DNA of 51,241 nucleotides, from positions 1 through 51,241 of the forward strand of contig DWWG01000162.1 of NCBI GenBank assembly GCA_019119875.1, written 5' to 3'. The notes below the pieces were generated by a model, which searched no databases, was not told the DNA's origin, and worked only from the letters and a program-made list of their open reading frames with translations. Origin of the DNA: Candidatus Dietzia intestinigallinarum. GTDB lineage: Bacteria; Actinomycetota; Actinomycetes; Mycobacteriales; Mycobacteriaceae. The first letter of the stretch is position 1. Each line of letters starts with the position of its first letter. Below, one piece after another: positions 17,932 to 28,036 of the stretch. Both the position numbers and the translations under genes were made by a program.

Positions 17932-20451
17932 TCACCCGCCGGGATCGGCAGGGCCGTGGGCCCAGGCCAGGAACTCCGACACGGACAGGATCGGCTTTCC
18001 CCATTTCCGGGCATTGCCGGCCTTGATCGACTGGGTTCCGGGCTCGGCGACGACCAGGACGTCACAGCGCGACCTGGTGACGTTGTCGACGGGCTCGAGC
18101 CCCCTGTCGATCGCGAGCGATTCGATCGATTCTCGCGACAGCGGGACCCCGGCCTCGTCGAGCGCGCTGCCGGTGAAGCACACCCGGGTGCCCGGCATGA
18201 GCACCGCGGCGGCGTCGACTCGGGGGAGCGCCTCCAGCCCCTCTGTCACATCGGTGCCGAGTATCGTCCCGACGCGCCGGAGTCGGGAGAGCACATCGGC
18301 GGTGACGGGGACCCGGTCGGCTGCTCGGCGGACCTGCGCGGCCACCAGCGACCTCGCGCCGGCCTGAAGTTCGTGGTCCCCCGGCGTCGTCGCCACCTCG
18401 CCCGGCGCGGGGCCGCCGGGGGGTCCGTCCGGCGCTGCGTCGGCGGGGGGCGTGACGTCCACGGTCGGCGTTCCGGTGGCGTGGTGCGGACCCAGCAGGG
18501 CCGTGCCGACGCGCGCGCTGATCTCGAGTACGGCCGAGAGCTGGGGGAGTACCCGCGAGGTCGGCGGCGAGATGTCTGAGTCGCGGCTGACGAGGTAGCC
18601 GATCTCGGATTCGTCGAGCAGGTCGGCGTCGAAGCTCCCTGCTGCAGCGTCCTCGGGCGACAACCTGGCGTGTGCTGCGAGTGCCGCCCGCGCCCGGGTG
18701 AGCGCCGATCCCGACCGTGTCCGGCTGCGCTCTGCCGGGGTCAACCGGTTGGCGGGCACGTTCACGCCGAGCGGTAGCGGAGCCGCGCTGCCGAGGCGTC
18801 GGAGTTCGTACTCCAGCTCGCCGAGGGTGCGGTCCACGTCCACCGCGACCGGGGTGTGACCGTCCAGGAGCGGGGCGAGCAGGGTCCACGCCTCGAGGAG
18901 GGTGGGGGCGAGCAGCACGTCGGAGACGGTGATCCCGACCGCGGACCGGGCCTGCGCGAGATCTCGTTGCGGGTTGATCAGTGTGCTGACCGCCGTGCCG
19001 TCCGGGAACGCCACCGCCAGTTCGACGGGCCGTGGACGGGACCGTGCGCCCTGGTCGCCGACGGTGAGTGTCGCGATCGCACAGTGGCGGCGCGGTGCGG
19101 AGACGGTGTCGAGGGTGCGGAGGAACCGGGTGATGCGCCGGTCGGTTTTGAGGTCGCGCGGGTGGACGGGCCGGGTGAGGACCAGTCCGTCGAGGGACCG
19201 GCAGCGGCTGAGGGCCACGTAGAGCTGTCCGGCGGCGAAGGTGCCGCCGGACAGGTCGACCACGAGCCTGTCGAGGGTCTGTCCCTGGCTCTTGTGGATG
19301 GTGATCGCCCAGGACAGGGAGAACGGGTACTGCGTGAAGGTGCCCACCACGTCGTGCCGAATGGTGCCGCCGGTGGGGCTGGGCCGTGTGACGTCCCAGG
19401 TGTGAAGGGCGACCTCCGCGACCTCGCCGTCGGTGAACTCGACGACGACGACGGGGCCTCGCTCGTCCCGGTCACCACGTCGACCGAAGGTCACGTCGAG
19501 CACTCGGCCGATGGAGCCGTTGACCCATCGGTCGTACGGGTCGTTGGTGAGCATCATGATCTGCGCGCCGATCTTGAAGCTCAGTGTGGGGGCGGTGGGT
19601 GGTTCGAAGTCGGTGACGTCACCGGTGGTGGTGGCCTCCATCGCGAGTTCGTCTCCGGGTAGGCGGTCCAGGCTGCGCCTGTTCCGGGCCGCCGCTATCC
19701 GGCTGGTGGTGGTCAGTGTCAGCCAGAATTCTCCGTCCGGTGGTTCGAAACCGGGGTCCGTGCGTGCATTGAGCAGTTCGAGTGCATGCCCGACCAGTGA
19801 GCCTTCGCGGATGGAGTTGAGGATGCTCGTCAGAGCCGGATCGTCGGACTGGCGGAACACGTGGTTGAGGTCGACGGTGGGGAAGTTTTTGCGGCTGTAG
19901 TGCTCGGCGGAGAAGAAGTACGGGGTGTCGTAGACCTTCGAGAACGCGGCGGCCTCGCGTGCGGGGACCACCGGTGGCAGTTGGAATAGGTCGCCGACCA
20001 GCACGATCTGGAAGCCGCCGAACGGCTGTGTAGGGTCCGGGCCGAATCGTTCCAGCGCCACGGCGATCATGTCGAATACGTCGGCTCTGATCATCGACGC
20101 CTCGTCGAGGACGAGAGTGCGCAGGTAGGCCAGGGCGGTGGCGAAGCGGCCGGGGTGGTAGGCGGAGCTGCGGACGTGGTCGACGGTGTGGCCGGGTTGG
20201 AACCCGAACAGGCGGTGAATCGTATATCCGCCCACGTTGAGCGCGGCTATCCCGGTCGGCGCGGCGACGAGTGTCGGATGTTCGGTCTCGTCGAGGAAGC
20301 GTCTGATCAGGGTCGACTTTCCGGTGCCGGCTTTGCCGGTGAGGAGGAGGTCGTGCCCGCCGTGCAGGAGTTCCAGGGCGTGACGGATCTCGTCGGTGAG
20401 GACGGTGCCGTTCGATGTGTGGTCGTCGACGTCCCGTTCGTGCGAAGCCAT
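17932..20451 (-). CDS. PIF1-like helicase fused to a degenerate DnaQ-like domain and a BRCT domain
   Basis: An 839-residue protein. Residues 1 to about 450 are a PIF1/RecD2-type superfamily 1 helicase: Walker A GKAGTGKS at 39-46, APTGIAALNVGG, Walker B VLDEAS at 114-119, GDLFQLPP at 153-160, and the C-terminal SWAITIHKSQGQTL and YVALSRCRS motifs. Residues about 457-565 look like a DnaQ exonuclease fold: ELAVAF strand, VGIT and VLLAP blocks, LAPLL helix; but the DxE and HN..FD catalytic residues are missing. Residues about 752-832 are a BRCT domain (RVCFTGSAL, then KWGKPILSVSEFLAW). The ATG at 20451 has GAGGAG four nt upstream. Probably acts in DNA repair or replication; the precise role is unknown. 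Confidence 0.88.
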   Translation of the reverse strand: MASHERDVDDHTSNGTVLTDEIRHALELLHGGHDLLLTGKAGTGKSTLIRRFLDETEHPTLVAAPTGIAALNVGGYTIHRLFGFQPGHTVDHVRSSAYHPGRFATALAYLRTLVLDEASMIRADVFDMIAVALERFGPDPTQPFGGFQIVLVGDLFQLPPVVPAREAAAFSKVYDTPYFFSAEHYSRKNFPTVDLNHVFRQSDDPALTSILNSIREGSLVGHALELLNARTDPGFEPPDGEFWLTLTTTSRIAAARNRRSLDRLPGDELAMEATTTGDVTDFEPPTAPTLSFKIGAQIMMLTNDPYDRWVNGSIGRVLDVTFGRRGDRDERGPVVVVEFTDGEVAEVALHTWDVTRPSPTGGTIRHDVVGTFTQYPFSLSWAITIHKSQGQTLDRLVVDLSGGTFAAGQLYVALSRCRSLDGLVLTRPVHPRDLKTDRRITRFLRTLDTVSAPRRHCAIATLTVGDQGARSRPRPVELAVAFPDGTAVSTLINPQRDLAQARSAVGITVSDVLLAPTLLEAWTLLAPLLDGHTPVAVDVDRTLGELEYELRRLGSAAPLPLGVNVPANRLTPAERSRTRSGSALTRARAALAAHARLSPEDAAAGSFDADLLDESEIGYLVSRDSDISPPTSRVLPQLSAVLEISARVGTALLGPHHATGTPTVDVTPPADAAPDGPPGGPAPGEVATTPGDHELQAGARSLVAAQVRRAADRVPVTADVLSRLRRVGTILGTDVTEGLEALPRVDAAAVLMPGTRVCFTGSALDEAGVPLSRESIESLAIDRGLEPVDNVTRSRCDVLVVAEPGTQSIKAGNARKWGKPILSVSEFLAWAHGPADPGG

Positions 20452-20481
20452 GGCGCTCCTCGAGCAGGGAGAAGGGTTCAC

Positions 20482-20528
20482 AAAAAGACCGCGGGCCGGA
20501 TCTCCGAGTGGAGATCCGGCCCGCGGTC
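20482..20528 (-). terminator. Strong intrinsic terminator of the ctaE-qcrCAB operon
   Basis: A perfect 19-bp stem (20487-20505 with 20510-20528) with a 4-nt loop is followed on the minus strand by five T. It is 15 nt after the qcrB stop and just upstream of the helicase start, insulating the two. Confidence 0.92.
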
Positions 20529-20543
20529 GGGTGCTACCGGGGA

Positions 20544-22166
20544 TCAGTGCTCGTCGTGACGACGGGCACGGTTCTCCTCCTGCAGTGTGTTGAGCATACG
20601 GTATTCGCGCTCGTGCTTCTCCTCGGTTGTCTCCTCGAGGAGTCGGGCCTCGTCCTGCGGGTCCGGGGTGAGAGCGCCGAGCGGGGGTCGACCGGCCACA
20701 CCGAGCTGGTTCATCTTGGTCGGCACCTTGGCGCCGGCGTACTCGAGGGGGATGGCGTGGCCGTCCTCGTCGACGTCGCCGAGCGGCTGGTGGACCTCGA
20801 TGAACTCACCCTGCGGCATGCGCATGATGATTCCGGTTTCGATGCCGTGCTCGAGCACCTCGCGGTCCGCACGCTGCAGCCCCAGGCAGAGCCGGTAGGT
20901 GAAGAAGTACACCAGCGGCGGCAGCAGGATCAGGCCGATGCGGCCGGCCCAGGTGGTCGCGTTCAACGAGATGTTGAAGTGGTAGGCGATGAGGTCGTTC
21001 GCGCCCATCAGCACCAGGATCATGTAGAACGTGATGGCCATCGTGCCGGCGGCGGTCCGGACCGGAACGTCGCGGGGACGCTGCAGCAGGTTGTGGTGTG
21101 CGGTGTCTCCCGAGAACTTGGACTCGATCCACGGGTAGGCGAACATCAGCACGAACATCGCGCCGAGCATCACGGCGACCCAGGTGGTGGCGGTGACCGT
21201 GTACGGGCCGAGGTAGAGCTCCCAGGCCGGCATCACGCGTGCTCCGCCCTCCGTGAAGAGCATGTACCAGTCAGGTTGCGAGCCAGCGGAGATGGCTGCC
21301 GGGTTGTATGGCCCGAGGTTCCATATCGCGTTGATGGTGAACAGGCCCGAGAAGAGCATGATGACACCGACCGTGATCGCGCCGAAGGCGATCGACTTGA
21401 CCGCGAACACGGGGAGGATGCGGACGCCGACGACGTTGTTCTCGGTACGGCCGGCCCCGGGGAACTGCGTGTGCTTCTGGTACCAGACCAGCGCGAGGTG
21501 TGCCGCGATCAGGGCCAGGATGATGGCGGGGATGATCAGCACGTGCAGGACGTAGAAGCGCGGGATCATCAGGTCGCCGGGGAAGTCACCGCCGAAGACC
21601 AGCCAGTGCAGCCACGTTCCGATGACCGGCAGTCCCACGATGATGGCGGAGGTGATCCGGAGGCCGGTGCCGGACAGTAGCTCGTCCGGGAGGCCGTAGC
21701 CGAGGAAGCCCTCGACGATGCCCAGGAGCAGCAGCACACAGCCGATGATCCAGTTGGCCTCACGCGGGCGCCGGAACGCACCGGTGAAGAAGATCCGCAG
21801 CATGTGGACGACCATCGAGGCGACGAACAGCAGAGCCGCCCAGTGGTGGATCTGTCGCACGAACAGGCCGCCGCGCACTTCGAACGAGATGTTCAGCGCG
21901 GTCTCGTACGCACGGGACATCTCCACGCCGTTCAGCGGGGCGTAGGCGCCCTGGTAGATCACCTTCGACATGGAGGGGTCGAAGAACAGGGTGAGATAGA
22001 CACCCGAGATCAGCAGGATGATGAAGCTGTACAGGGCGATCTCGCCCAACAGGAAGGACCAGTGGGTCGGGAAGACCTTGTTGATCTGCCGACGCATTCC
22101 CTGGGCCATGGTGTACCGCGAGTCGAGATTGTCCCCGACGGTCGCGAGCTTGCTGTTGTTGCTCAT
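20544..22166 (-). CDS. qcrB: Ubiquinol/menaquinol-cytochrome c reductase cytochrome b subunit
   Basis: Cytochrome b of the bc1 complex in the bc1-aa3 supercomplex; 540 residues, longer than classical cytochrome b through the actinobacterial C-terminal extension. Haem-ligand helices are visible: [23 protein letters not shown], and the second pair around WLHWLVFGG and [12 protein letters not shown]. The quinone-site loop appears as GAITVGV followed by the PDWYMLF block (the PEWY equivalent). The hydrophilic tail beyond about residue 425 is rich in Glu/Asp. The start overlaps the qcrA stop by 4 nt (ATGA). A strong terminator follows. Confidence 0.97.
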   Translation of the reverse strand: MSNNSKLATVGDNLDSRYTMAQGMRRQINKVFPTHWSFLLGEIALYSFIILLISGVYLTLFFDPSMSKVIYQGAYAPLNGVEMSRAYETALNISFEVRGGLFVRQIHHWAALLFVASMVVHMLRIFFTGAFRRPREANWIIGCVLLLLGIVEGFLGYGLPDELLSGTGLRITSAIIVGLPVIGTWLHWLVFGGDFPGDLMIPRFYVLHVLIIPAIILALIAAHLALVWYQKHTQFPGAGRTENNVVGVRILPVFAVKSIAFGAITVGVIMLFSGLFTINAIWNLGPYNPAAISAGSQPDWYMLFTEGGARVMPAWELYLGPYTVTATTWVAVMLGAMFVLMFAYPWIESKFSGDTAHHNLLQRPRDVPVRTAAGTMAITFYMILVLMGANDLIAYHFNISLNATTWAGRIGLILLPPLVYFFTYRLCLGLQRADREVLEHGIETGIIMRMPQGEFIEVHQPLGDVDEDGHAIPLEYAGAKVPTKMNQLGVAGRPPLGALTPDPQDEARLLEETTEEKHEREYRMLNTLQEENRARRHDEH

Positions 22167-23353
22167 GAACGACGCTCCCAGTAGGCAGGTCCGACCGGCT
22201 CGATGAAGTCACCGTTGGCGACGAGGTACCCCTCGCTGTCCACGGCGATGGGCAGCTGCGGAAGCGCACGCGCGGCGGGGCCGAAGATCGGCTTCGCGTA
22301 TTCGAGTGCGTCGAACTGCGACTGGTGGCACGGGCAGAGGAAACGATGGGTCTGCTGCTCGTACAGCGAGGTGGGGCATCCGAGGTGGGTGCAGATCTTC
22401 GAGTACGCGTACAGGTCGCCGTAGTTGAAGTTCTCCTGGCCCTTGCGCTTGATCACGCGGGCGGCGTCCTCGGGTCGGAATCGGATGAGCATGACCGAGT
22501 TGCGCGTGCCGTGGATCGAGTGCATGTCCTCGGTGAAGTTGCCGATCGCGCTCGCGGGGAGCGGGAAGACGGTCTCGAGGGCACCGGTCGAGAGATCGTC
22601 GATGTGGATCCGCTCGAGACGGCCCTGGCCGGCCGGCGGGTGCCCGTCGGGGAAGACCTTGCCGGTGTCGCGGCCGAGGTAGACCTTTTCGGCGGGGAGT
22701 CCGTCGGGGCGGTTGTGGGACGCGAGGGTCCAGCCGGTGGTGTGCAGGGTTCCGTCGCCGGCGATGGTCATCGGACCGCGCTTCCACGGGTTCTTGATCA
22801 TGCCGCCGAGCGGCAGGATCGCGGACAGACCGATCAGGCCGACACTGGCCCCGAGGAAACCGCCCATGACCTTGCGACGACCGAAGGTGGAGGACTTCCA
22901 GGAGTCGTTGAGTTCGGCGACGATGGTGCGCCGGTCGACCTCGCTGGAGGGGCCGTCGTGGCGCGTCTGGACCGAGATCTCCTCCGGGATGAACTTCTTG
23001 GTGAACTGCACCGCGCCGAAGCCCAGGAACAGGATCGACAGGCCGATCGTCAGGCCGAGGAGCGGGGTGTAGACCATGTACAGCCAGTAGCCGTCCTCAC
23101 CCTCGCCGCGGTGCTCCCACGGCCAGAAGATGTAGACCGCGGCGAAGGCCAGGCCGAAGAGGGCGGACAGTGCGAACCAGGTGGTGACGGTGCGCGCTGC
23201 CCGCTTCTCCGCACGGGTTTCGACGCCCTCGGGCCAGCGGGCCTCACGGAACTTGATGTCGACCTCGTCGAGCTCGGTACCGAGACGGACGAGCTCGTCC
23301 TCGCTCATCCGGTCCAGGTCCGCGGGGGACGGGTTCTTGGGGGTCTCACTCAT
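22163..23353 (-). CDS. qcrA: Rieske iron-sulfur subunit of cytochrome bc1
   Basis: A 396-residue Rieske protein with the three-helix N-terminal anchor typical of actinobacteria (about 58-78, 93-115 and 163-185). The 2Fe-2S ligands are Cys321 and His323 in CTHLGC, and Cys340 and His343 in CPCHQS, with Cys326 and Cys342 as the disulfide pair. It carries electrons from quinol to the cytochrome cc subunit. The ATG at 23353 overlaps the qcrC stop (ATGA), and its own stop overlaps the qcrB start, giving tight translational coupling. Further upstream frame is spurious. Confidence 0.97.
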   Translation of the reverse strand: MSETPKNPSPADLDRMSEDELVRLGTELDEVDIKFREARWPEGVETRAEKRAARTVTTWFALSALFGLAFAAVYIFWPWEHRGEGEDGYWLYMVYTPLLGLTIGLSILFLGFGAVQFTKKFIPEEISVQTRHDGPSSEVDRRTIVAELNDSWKSSTFGRRKVMGGFLGASVGLIGLSAILPLGGMIKNPWKRGPMTIAGDGTLHTTGWTLASHNRPDGLPAEKVYLGRDTGKVFPDGHPPAGQGRLERIHIDDLSTGALETVFPLPASAIGNFTEDMHSIHGTRNSVMLIRFRPEDAARVIKRKGQENFNYGDLYAYSKICTHLGCPTSLYEQQTHRFLCPCHQSQFDALEYAKPIFGPAARALPQLPIAVDSEGYLVANGDFIEPVGPAYWERRS

Positions 23354-24234
23354 GAACGGGATCCGATCCACAGGGTCGCACCGATGAGGGCGACGATGCC
23401 GACAAGCCACATGGCTGCACCTTCGGTGACGGGGCCGAGGCCTCCCAGGCCGTAACCGCCGGGCGAGACCTTGGTGTCCGCATTCTTGATGTAGGCGATG
23501 ATGTCCTTCTTCTCGTCAGGCGTGAGCTGACGATCCGAGAACTTGGGCATGTTCTGCGGGCCGGTGAGCATGGCCTGGTAGATCTCCTGCTCGTTGGCAG
23601 GATCGAGAATCGGGGCGTACTTGCCCGCGGAGAGCGCACCGCCACGACCGGTGAAGTTGTGGCAGGAGGCGCAGTTGAGGCGGAAGAGCTCGCCACCACG
23701 GGCCAGCTCCTCTTCGCGGCTCTCACCGGAGGCGCCGCGCAGGCTCTCCTGGGCGATGGTGCCGTCCGGGTTGGTGATGATGCCCGGGCCGCCGCCGTAC
23801 TGGTCGACGTAGGCCGCCAGCGCGACGATCTGGTGTTCGCTGTAGCGCGGCTTCTTCCGCTCGGCCTGGGCCTCGTTGTCCGCCGCGGGCATGCGGCCGG
23901 AGTGGACCTGGAAGTAGACGGAACCCGCACCGACACCCACGAGCGACGGGCCGCGGTCCTCGACACCCTGGAGGTTCTGTCCGTGGCAGGTGATGCAGGC
24001 GACGTCGTAGATCGACTTACCCTCGGCGATGAGCGCGGCCTGGTCCTGCTGCGCGGTCGCGACCTGCGGCTCGGGGACCACGGCGGTGGCGATCGCTCCG
24101 GCGCCCAGCAGACCGGCGGCGATGACGAGCGCGCCTGTCGCCTTGCGACGACGCCTGGTCGACGCGGATCGCCTGGGTGTCGGCACCGGGTCGGGCGCCT
24201 GCGATCCCGCAGCGGGTGGGAGAGGTGAGTTCAT
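23350..24234 (-). CDS. qcrC: Dihaem cytochrome c subunit of cytochrome bc1
   Basis: A 294-residue membrane-anchored cytochrome cc that passes electrons directly to CuA of the oxidase, replacing a soluble cytochrome c. Two haem motifs are present: CITCH (Cys80-His84) and CASCH (Cys188-His192). An N-terminal membrane segment lies at about 33-52 after a basic stretch, and a C-terminal anchor at about 270-290. The ATG at 24234 has AAGGGA seven nt upstream. It lies second in the ctaE-qcrCAB operon. Confidence 0.97.
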   Translation of the reverse strand: MNSPLPPAAGSQAPDPVPTPRRSASTRRRRKATGALVIAAGLLGAGAIATAVVPEPQVATAQQDQAALIAEGKSIYDVACITCHGQNLQGVEDRGPSLVGVGAGSVYFQVHSGRMPAADNEAQAERKKPRYSEHQIVALAAYVDQYGGGPGIITNPDGTIAQESLRGASGESREEELARGGELFRLNCASCHNFTGRGGALSAGKYAPILDPANEQEIYQAMLTGPQNMPKFSDRQLTPDEKKDIIAYIKNADTKVSPGGYGLGGLGPVTEGAAMWLVGIVALIGATLWIGSRS

Positions 24235-24290
24235 TGTGAGTTCCCTTTGGTGTTGGGACCTGCTGGACACAGCGTCCTGCGGCCAGCTGA

Positions 24291-24902
24291 CTACTGAATG
24301 AAGTAGATGGTGACGAAGAGGCCGATCCAGACGACGTCAACGAAGTGCCAGTAGTACGACACGACGATTGCCGCCGTGGCCTGCGCCGGGGTGAAACGCG
24401 ACATCGTGGTCCGCATGACGAGGATGACGAATGCGAGGACACCCGCAGCGACGTGGAGGCCGTGGAAACCGGTGGTGATGAAGAAGACGGAACCGTAGAC
24501 GCTCGAGGAGATGGTGACGCCCTCGAGGTACAGGAACAGGTACTCGTAGGACTGACCGATCAGGAAGACCGTGCCCATGATCGCCGAGATCACGTACCAC
24601 CGTCGGAGGCCGAACACGTCGCCCTGCTCCGCCGCGAAGACACCCATCTGACACGTGAAGGAGGACGCGATGAGGATGACGGTGATCGTCACTGCGAACG
24701 GCACATTCAGGTGCACCGGATAAGAGGGCCAGTCACCTCCCGAGTTCGCCTTGGAGACGAAGTACATCGCGAACAGCCCCGCGAAGAACATCAGCTCCTG
24801 GGACAGCCAGACGATGGTGCCCACACTGACCATATTCGGCCGGTTCAGCGAATGAACGCGCTGGGCCATGGCCGATCCTGAGTTATCTACTGCGCTCGTC
24901 AC
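24291..24902 (-). CDS. ctaE: Cytochrome c oxidase subunit III
   Basis: A 203-residue integral membrane subunit III of the aa3 oxidase, about five helices. Signature segments are [34 protein letters not shown] and the C-terminal [18 protein letters not shown] chose GTG at 24902 because the N-terminus then aligns with the mycobacterial protein of the same length. It may be leaderless: CATACT ends seven nt upstream on the minus strand. ATG at 24869 with AGGATC is the alternative. It is first gene of the operon with qcrCAB. Confidence 0.95.
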   Translation of the reverse strand: MTSAVDNSGSAMAQRVHSLNRPNMVSVGTIVWLSQELMFFAGLFAMYFVSKANSGGDWPSYPVHLNVPFAVTITVILIASSFTCQMGVFAAEQGDVFGLRRWYVISAIMGTVFLIGQSYEYLFLYLEGVTISSSVYGSVFFITTGFHGLHVAAGVLAFVILVMRTTMSRFTPAQATAAIVVSYYWHFVDVVWIGLFVTIYFIQ

Positions 24903-25192
24903 GTGGCCAAGTATGACCCCTGAGGTGGGTCGAGTCTGCACGGACCCCCGAAATCGGCGTGTCCACTCAGCGTTTCCGCAGGTCGTTTTCGAAACTCGCT
25001 GGAAGTGCCCCGGGAACCGTCCCCCTTGCAGGGGCTATCAGGGGCCTCTCAGGCCCTGGCCGGGCCGGGCGGGCGGAACCGTGGTGGGCGGGTGGTCGGC
25101 CCGGCGCGGGCGAGCGGTGGCACGATTGGGGACACATGGTCGGCGCCTCGCGGGCGTCGCCGGGTCCGGGATTTCAAGGGAGGTCGGTACAC

Positions 25193-26275
25193 GTGGGCAG
25201 TTCGACGGCGTTCGACGGGGGTCGCTCCTGGCCCGGGGTGCTCGGAGCCCTGACGGCCGGTGAGGACCTGGAGCCGGCGGACGCCGGTTGGGCGATGGCC
25301 CGGATCATGGAGGGCGCCGCGACGGACGCTCAGATCGCGGCCTTCGGCGTGGCGCTGAAGATGAAGGGGGTCACGGGCCCGGAACTGGATGCTCTGGCAA
25401 CGACGATGCTGGAGTACTCACGGCGGGTGCCGACCGATCGTCCGTGTGTCGACATCGTGGGCACGGGCGGCGACCAACAGGGGACGGTGAACATCTCGAC
25501 GATGTCCGCTCTGGTGGTCAGCGCCTGCGGGGTACCGGTGGCCAAGCACGGCAGTCGCGCCGCGTCGTCGAAGAGCGGCGGCGCGGATGTCCTCGAGGCG
25601 CTCGGGGTCAAGATCGACCTGGGTCCCGCCGAGGTCGCACGATGCCTGGAACAGGCGGGGATCGGTTTCTGTTTTGCTCCCGTGTTCCATCCGGCGTTCC
25701 GGTTCGTGGCCACGGCCCGTAAGGAGATCGGGATCCCGACAGTCTTCAACGTGCTCGGGCCGCTGACGAATCCCGCGGGACCGTCCGCGAACCTGATCGG
25801 CTGTGCCTTCGAGTCGCTGCTTCCGGTGATGGCGGAGGTCTTCGCCCGCCGTGGGAAATCGGCACTGGTGGTGCGTGGCTCCGACGGACTGGACGAGATC
25901 ACGATGACCGGTCCGACCCGCGTGCTCCGCGTGGCCGAGGGGCACGTCGAGGAGGCGGTGATCGAACCCGCTGACTTCGGTTTGAAGACCTGTTCCATCG
26001 ACGAACTGCGTGGGGGCGACGGTGCCCACAACGCAGGCGTGGTCCGCGAGCTCCTCGCGGGGGTGAAGGGCCCGGTCCGGGACGCGGTCCTGCTCAACTC
26101 GGCCGCCGCGCTGGTGGCGTTCGACGGGCCGGGACGGGGGGCGGACCTCGTGGACGCGATGCGCGGGGCCGTCGACCGTGCCGCGGCGGCTGTGGACGAC
26201 GGCGGCGCCGCCCGCCTGCTCGACCGCTGGGTCGAGCTCAGCCAGGAGGTGGGTCGGTCTCTGCCGGGAACCTGA
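25193..26275 (+). CDS. trpD: Anthranilate phosphoribosyltransferase
   Basis: Second enzyme of tryptophan synthesis, joining anthranilate and PRPP; about 360 residues. The PRPP-binding signature VDIVGTGGDQQGTVNIST is followed by KHGSRAASSKSGGADVLEALG and FNVLGPLTNPAGP, all diagnostic of TrpD. GTG at 25193 has AGGGAGG nine nt upstream; an in-frame ATG at 25136 is a possible earlier start, and the frame extends to 24959 without support. It is alone, not in a trp operon, and divergent from ctaE as in mycobacteria. About 290 bp lie between the two starts. Confidence 0.95.
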   Translation: MGSSTAFDGGRSWPGVLGALTAGEDLEPADAGWAMARIMEGAATDAQIAAFGVALKMKGVTGPELDALATTMLEYSRRVPTDRPCVDIVGTGGDQQGTVNISTMSALVVSACGVPVAKHGSRAASSKSGGADVLEALGVKIDLGPAEVARCLEQAGIGFCFAPVFHPAFRFVATARKEIGIPTVFNVLGPLTNPAGPSANLIGCAFESLLPVMAEVFARRGKSALVVRGSDGLDEITMTGPTRVLRVAEGHVEEAVIEPADFGLKTCSIDELRGGDGAHNAGVVRELLAGVKGPVRDAVLLNSAAALVAFDGPGRGADLVDAMRGAVDRAAAAVDDGGAARLLDRWVELSQEVGRSLPGT

Positions 26276-26315
26276 CGGACGGGTACCGCGGGCCTCGGGC
26301 CGGGCACCGCATGCC

Positions 26316-27980
26316 TCAGGCGTGGGCGGGTGCAGCGGTCTCCGACGCCGCGCGTTCCGCACGGTCAGCCCAGGCCTCCAGCGTGTGCGCCCCGTCGACC
26401 GGGTGTGTCCAGGTCCCGTCGACGGACACGATGCGGGTGGGTGCGGAATCTATCCACCTGTGGACGTTGCGGATCTGGTCAGCTGTCGCGCCGCGGAGCG
26501 GGCCCGCCCCGGCCTGCACGGTCGTCGAGGCCGCGCGGATCGCGCTGATGACCGGCATCGGATGGGCGCCGGCCGGCACGGTCCCCGAGCCCGCGAGTCG
26601 TCCGTGGCGGATCACCGCGATGTCCCACCGGCTCCGCGCCGATCCCTGGGCCAGAATCAGCTCGCCGAGGGCGGCTGTCGCCGCGAGTTCCTGCTGACGC
26701 GTCAGGACTCGGACGAGCAGGGCGGTCCTGTCACGCAGCCGTGCGGCTCGTTCGAACGCGCCCTCTGCTGCGAGGCGGTCGACGCGTGCGACCAGGTTAC
26801 GCAGCGGGGCTGAGTCTGATCCGTCGACCAGCGACACCCACTGCTCTGCATCCGGTGTGCCGCCGAACCCCTCGACCAGGTCCTCCCAGGCCGTCCGGGC
26901 GTCCTCGGCACGGGGGAACGGGCCGACCGACCAGCGCTCCCCGGGGGTTCGATCCGCGCGGCCCCTCGCGCCGCGGATCCGGCCGTCGCGGTCTGCCGGT
27001 GGCGAGAGCCACCAGCCCCGACGGGGGCTCCGCGAGCGTCGGTTGTACGGGGGCTGCAGGGAGTCGATGAGCTGTTCTTCGACGGTCCGGGCCTCGAGGA
27101 GGTGTGCACACGGAACGGCCTCGACGGACGCCGTCAGTCCGACCATCGTCCGCATCCGTCCCCGCGCGTCGCCACCGGAGAAGTAGGAGCGGGCTCGTCG
27201 ACGCACCGAGATCGACGAACCCACGTAGAGCGGGGTGCCGCTCGCGTCGCGGAAGACATAGACGCCGGGCCCGCTCGTCAGTGACTCGGTGAGTGAGGCC
27301 CGCCGGCGGACCTCGGGGGAGAGTCGTCCGTCGTAGGCGCGTAGCTCTGAGAGCGTCGAGACTCCGCAATCGCCCACCCGGGCGATGAGGGCGTGGAGGA
27401 CGTCCACCGTGGCCCTGGCGTCCTGGAGCGCGCGGTGATTCGGCTCCACGCTCGCACCGAGGTGCGCGGCGAGTGTGCCCAGGCGGTGCCCCCGGGTCTC
27501 TCCCGGGTGCAGGATGCGGCGGGCGAGGGTGAGCGTGCACAGAGACGGTGGGTCGTGCCACTGGTGCCCGGTGGTCGCGGCTGCGGCGCGGAGGAATCCG
27601 AGATCGAACCCGGCGTTGTGTGCGACGAGCACCGCCCCGCGGGAGAACTCGAGGAACGTCGACATCACCTCGCCGAGCGTGGGAGCGTCCACGAGGTCCG
27701 TGGGTGCGATACCGGTGAGTCGGCTGACGTGTGCGGGCAGGACACCGTCGATCGCGACGAAGGTGGACATCTCGGCCCGGATCTCCCCGCCGCGGATGCG
27801 CACCGCGCCGATCTCGGTGATCTCGTCCCTCGACGACCGGGTTCCCGTGGTCTCGAGGTCCACCACCACGAAGGTGGTCTCCGACAGCAGAGGCTCGAGT
27901 TCATCGAACGACGCCTGGACTCCCGTCGCACCCGTCGCACCCGTCGGGTCCGTCTGGTCGGGAGAGGTCGATCGGGACAT
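26316..27980 (-). CDS. DnaQ-like 3'-5' exonuclease fused to a GIY-YIG (UvrC N-terminal-like) nuclease domain
   Basis: A 554-residue two-nuclease protein corresponding to Rv2191. The exonuclease domain (about 15-190) has an intact DEDDh set: VVVDLETTG (Asp, Glu), HNAGFDLGF (Asp), and HRALQDARATV (His, Asp). The GIY-YIG domain (about 225-310) has GPGVYVFRDASGTPLYVGSS and RRRARSYF. The C-terminal half has UvrC-like charged helices (EGAFERAARLRDR) but no UvrC endonuclease C-terminus. Start is ATG at 27980; GTG 28010 is possible. There is no strong ribosome-binding site. Likely DNA repair; the substrate is unknown. Confidence 0.9.
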   Translation of the reverse strand: MSRSTSPDQTDPTGATGATGVQASFDELEPLLSETTFVVVDLETTGTRSSRDEITEIGAVRIRGGEIRAEMSTFVAIDGVLPAHVSRLTGIAPTDLVDAPTLGEVMSTFLEFSRGAVLVAHNAGFDLGFLRAAAATTGHQWHDPPSLCTLTLARRILHPGETRGHRLGTLAAHLGASVEPNHRALQDARATVDVLHALIARVGDCGVSTLSELRAYDGRLSPEVRRRASLTESLTSGPGVYVFRDASGTPLYVGSSISVRRRARSYFSGGDARGRMRTMVGLTASVEAVPCAHLLEARTVEEQLIDSLQPPYNRRSRSPRRGWWLSPPADRDGRIRGARGRADRTPGERWSVGPFPRAEDARTAWEDLVEGFGGTPDAEQWVSLVDGSDSAPLRNLVARVDRLAAEGAFERAARLRDRTALLVRVLTRQQELAATAALGELILAQGSARSRWDIAVIRHGRLAGSGTVPAGAHPMPVISAIRAASTTVQAGAGPLRGATADQIRNVHRWIDSAPTRIVSVDGTWTHPVDGAHTLEAWADRAERAASETAAPAHA

Positions 27981-27993
27981 GCGGCAGACCGTA

Positions 27994-28036
27994 GCGTCCC
28001 GGTCGGACACCGCGGGCGTCCCGGTCGGACACCGCG
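27994..28036. repeat. 22-bp tandem duplication upstream of the exonuclease/GIY-YIG gene
   Basis: A 21-bp sequence containing GTCCCGGTCGGACACCGCG occurs at 27994-28014 and again at 28016-28036. It covers the 5' end of that gene's leader. Confidence 0.8.

Noticed and set aside
16266-18065. 599-codon frame antisense to the KstD-like gene
   Set aside because: Shadow of the KstD-like gene; no domain and poor composition.
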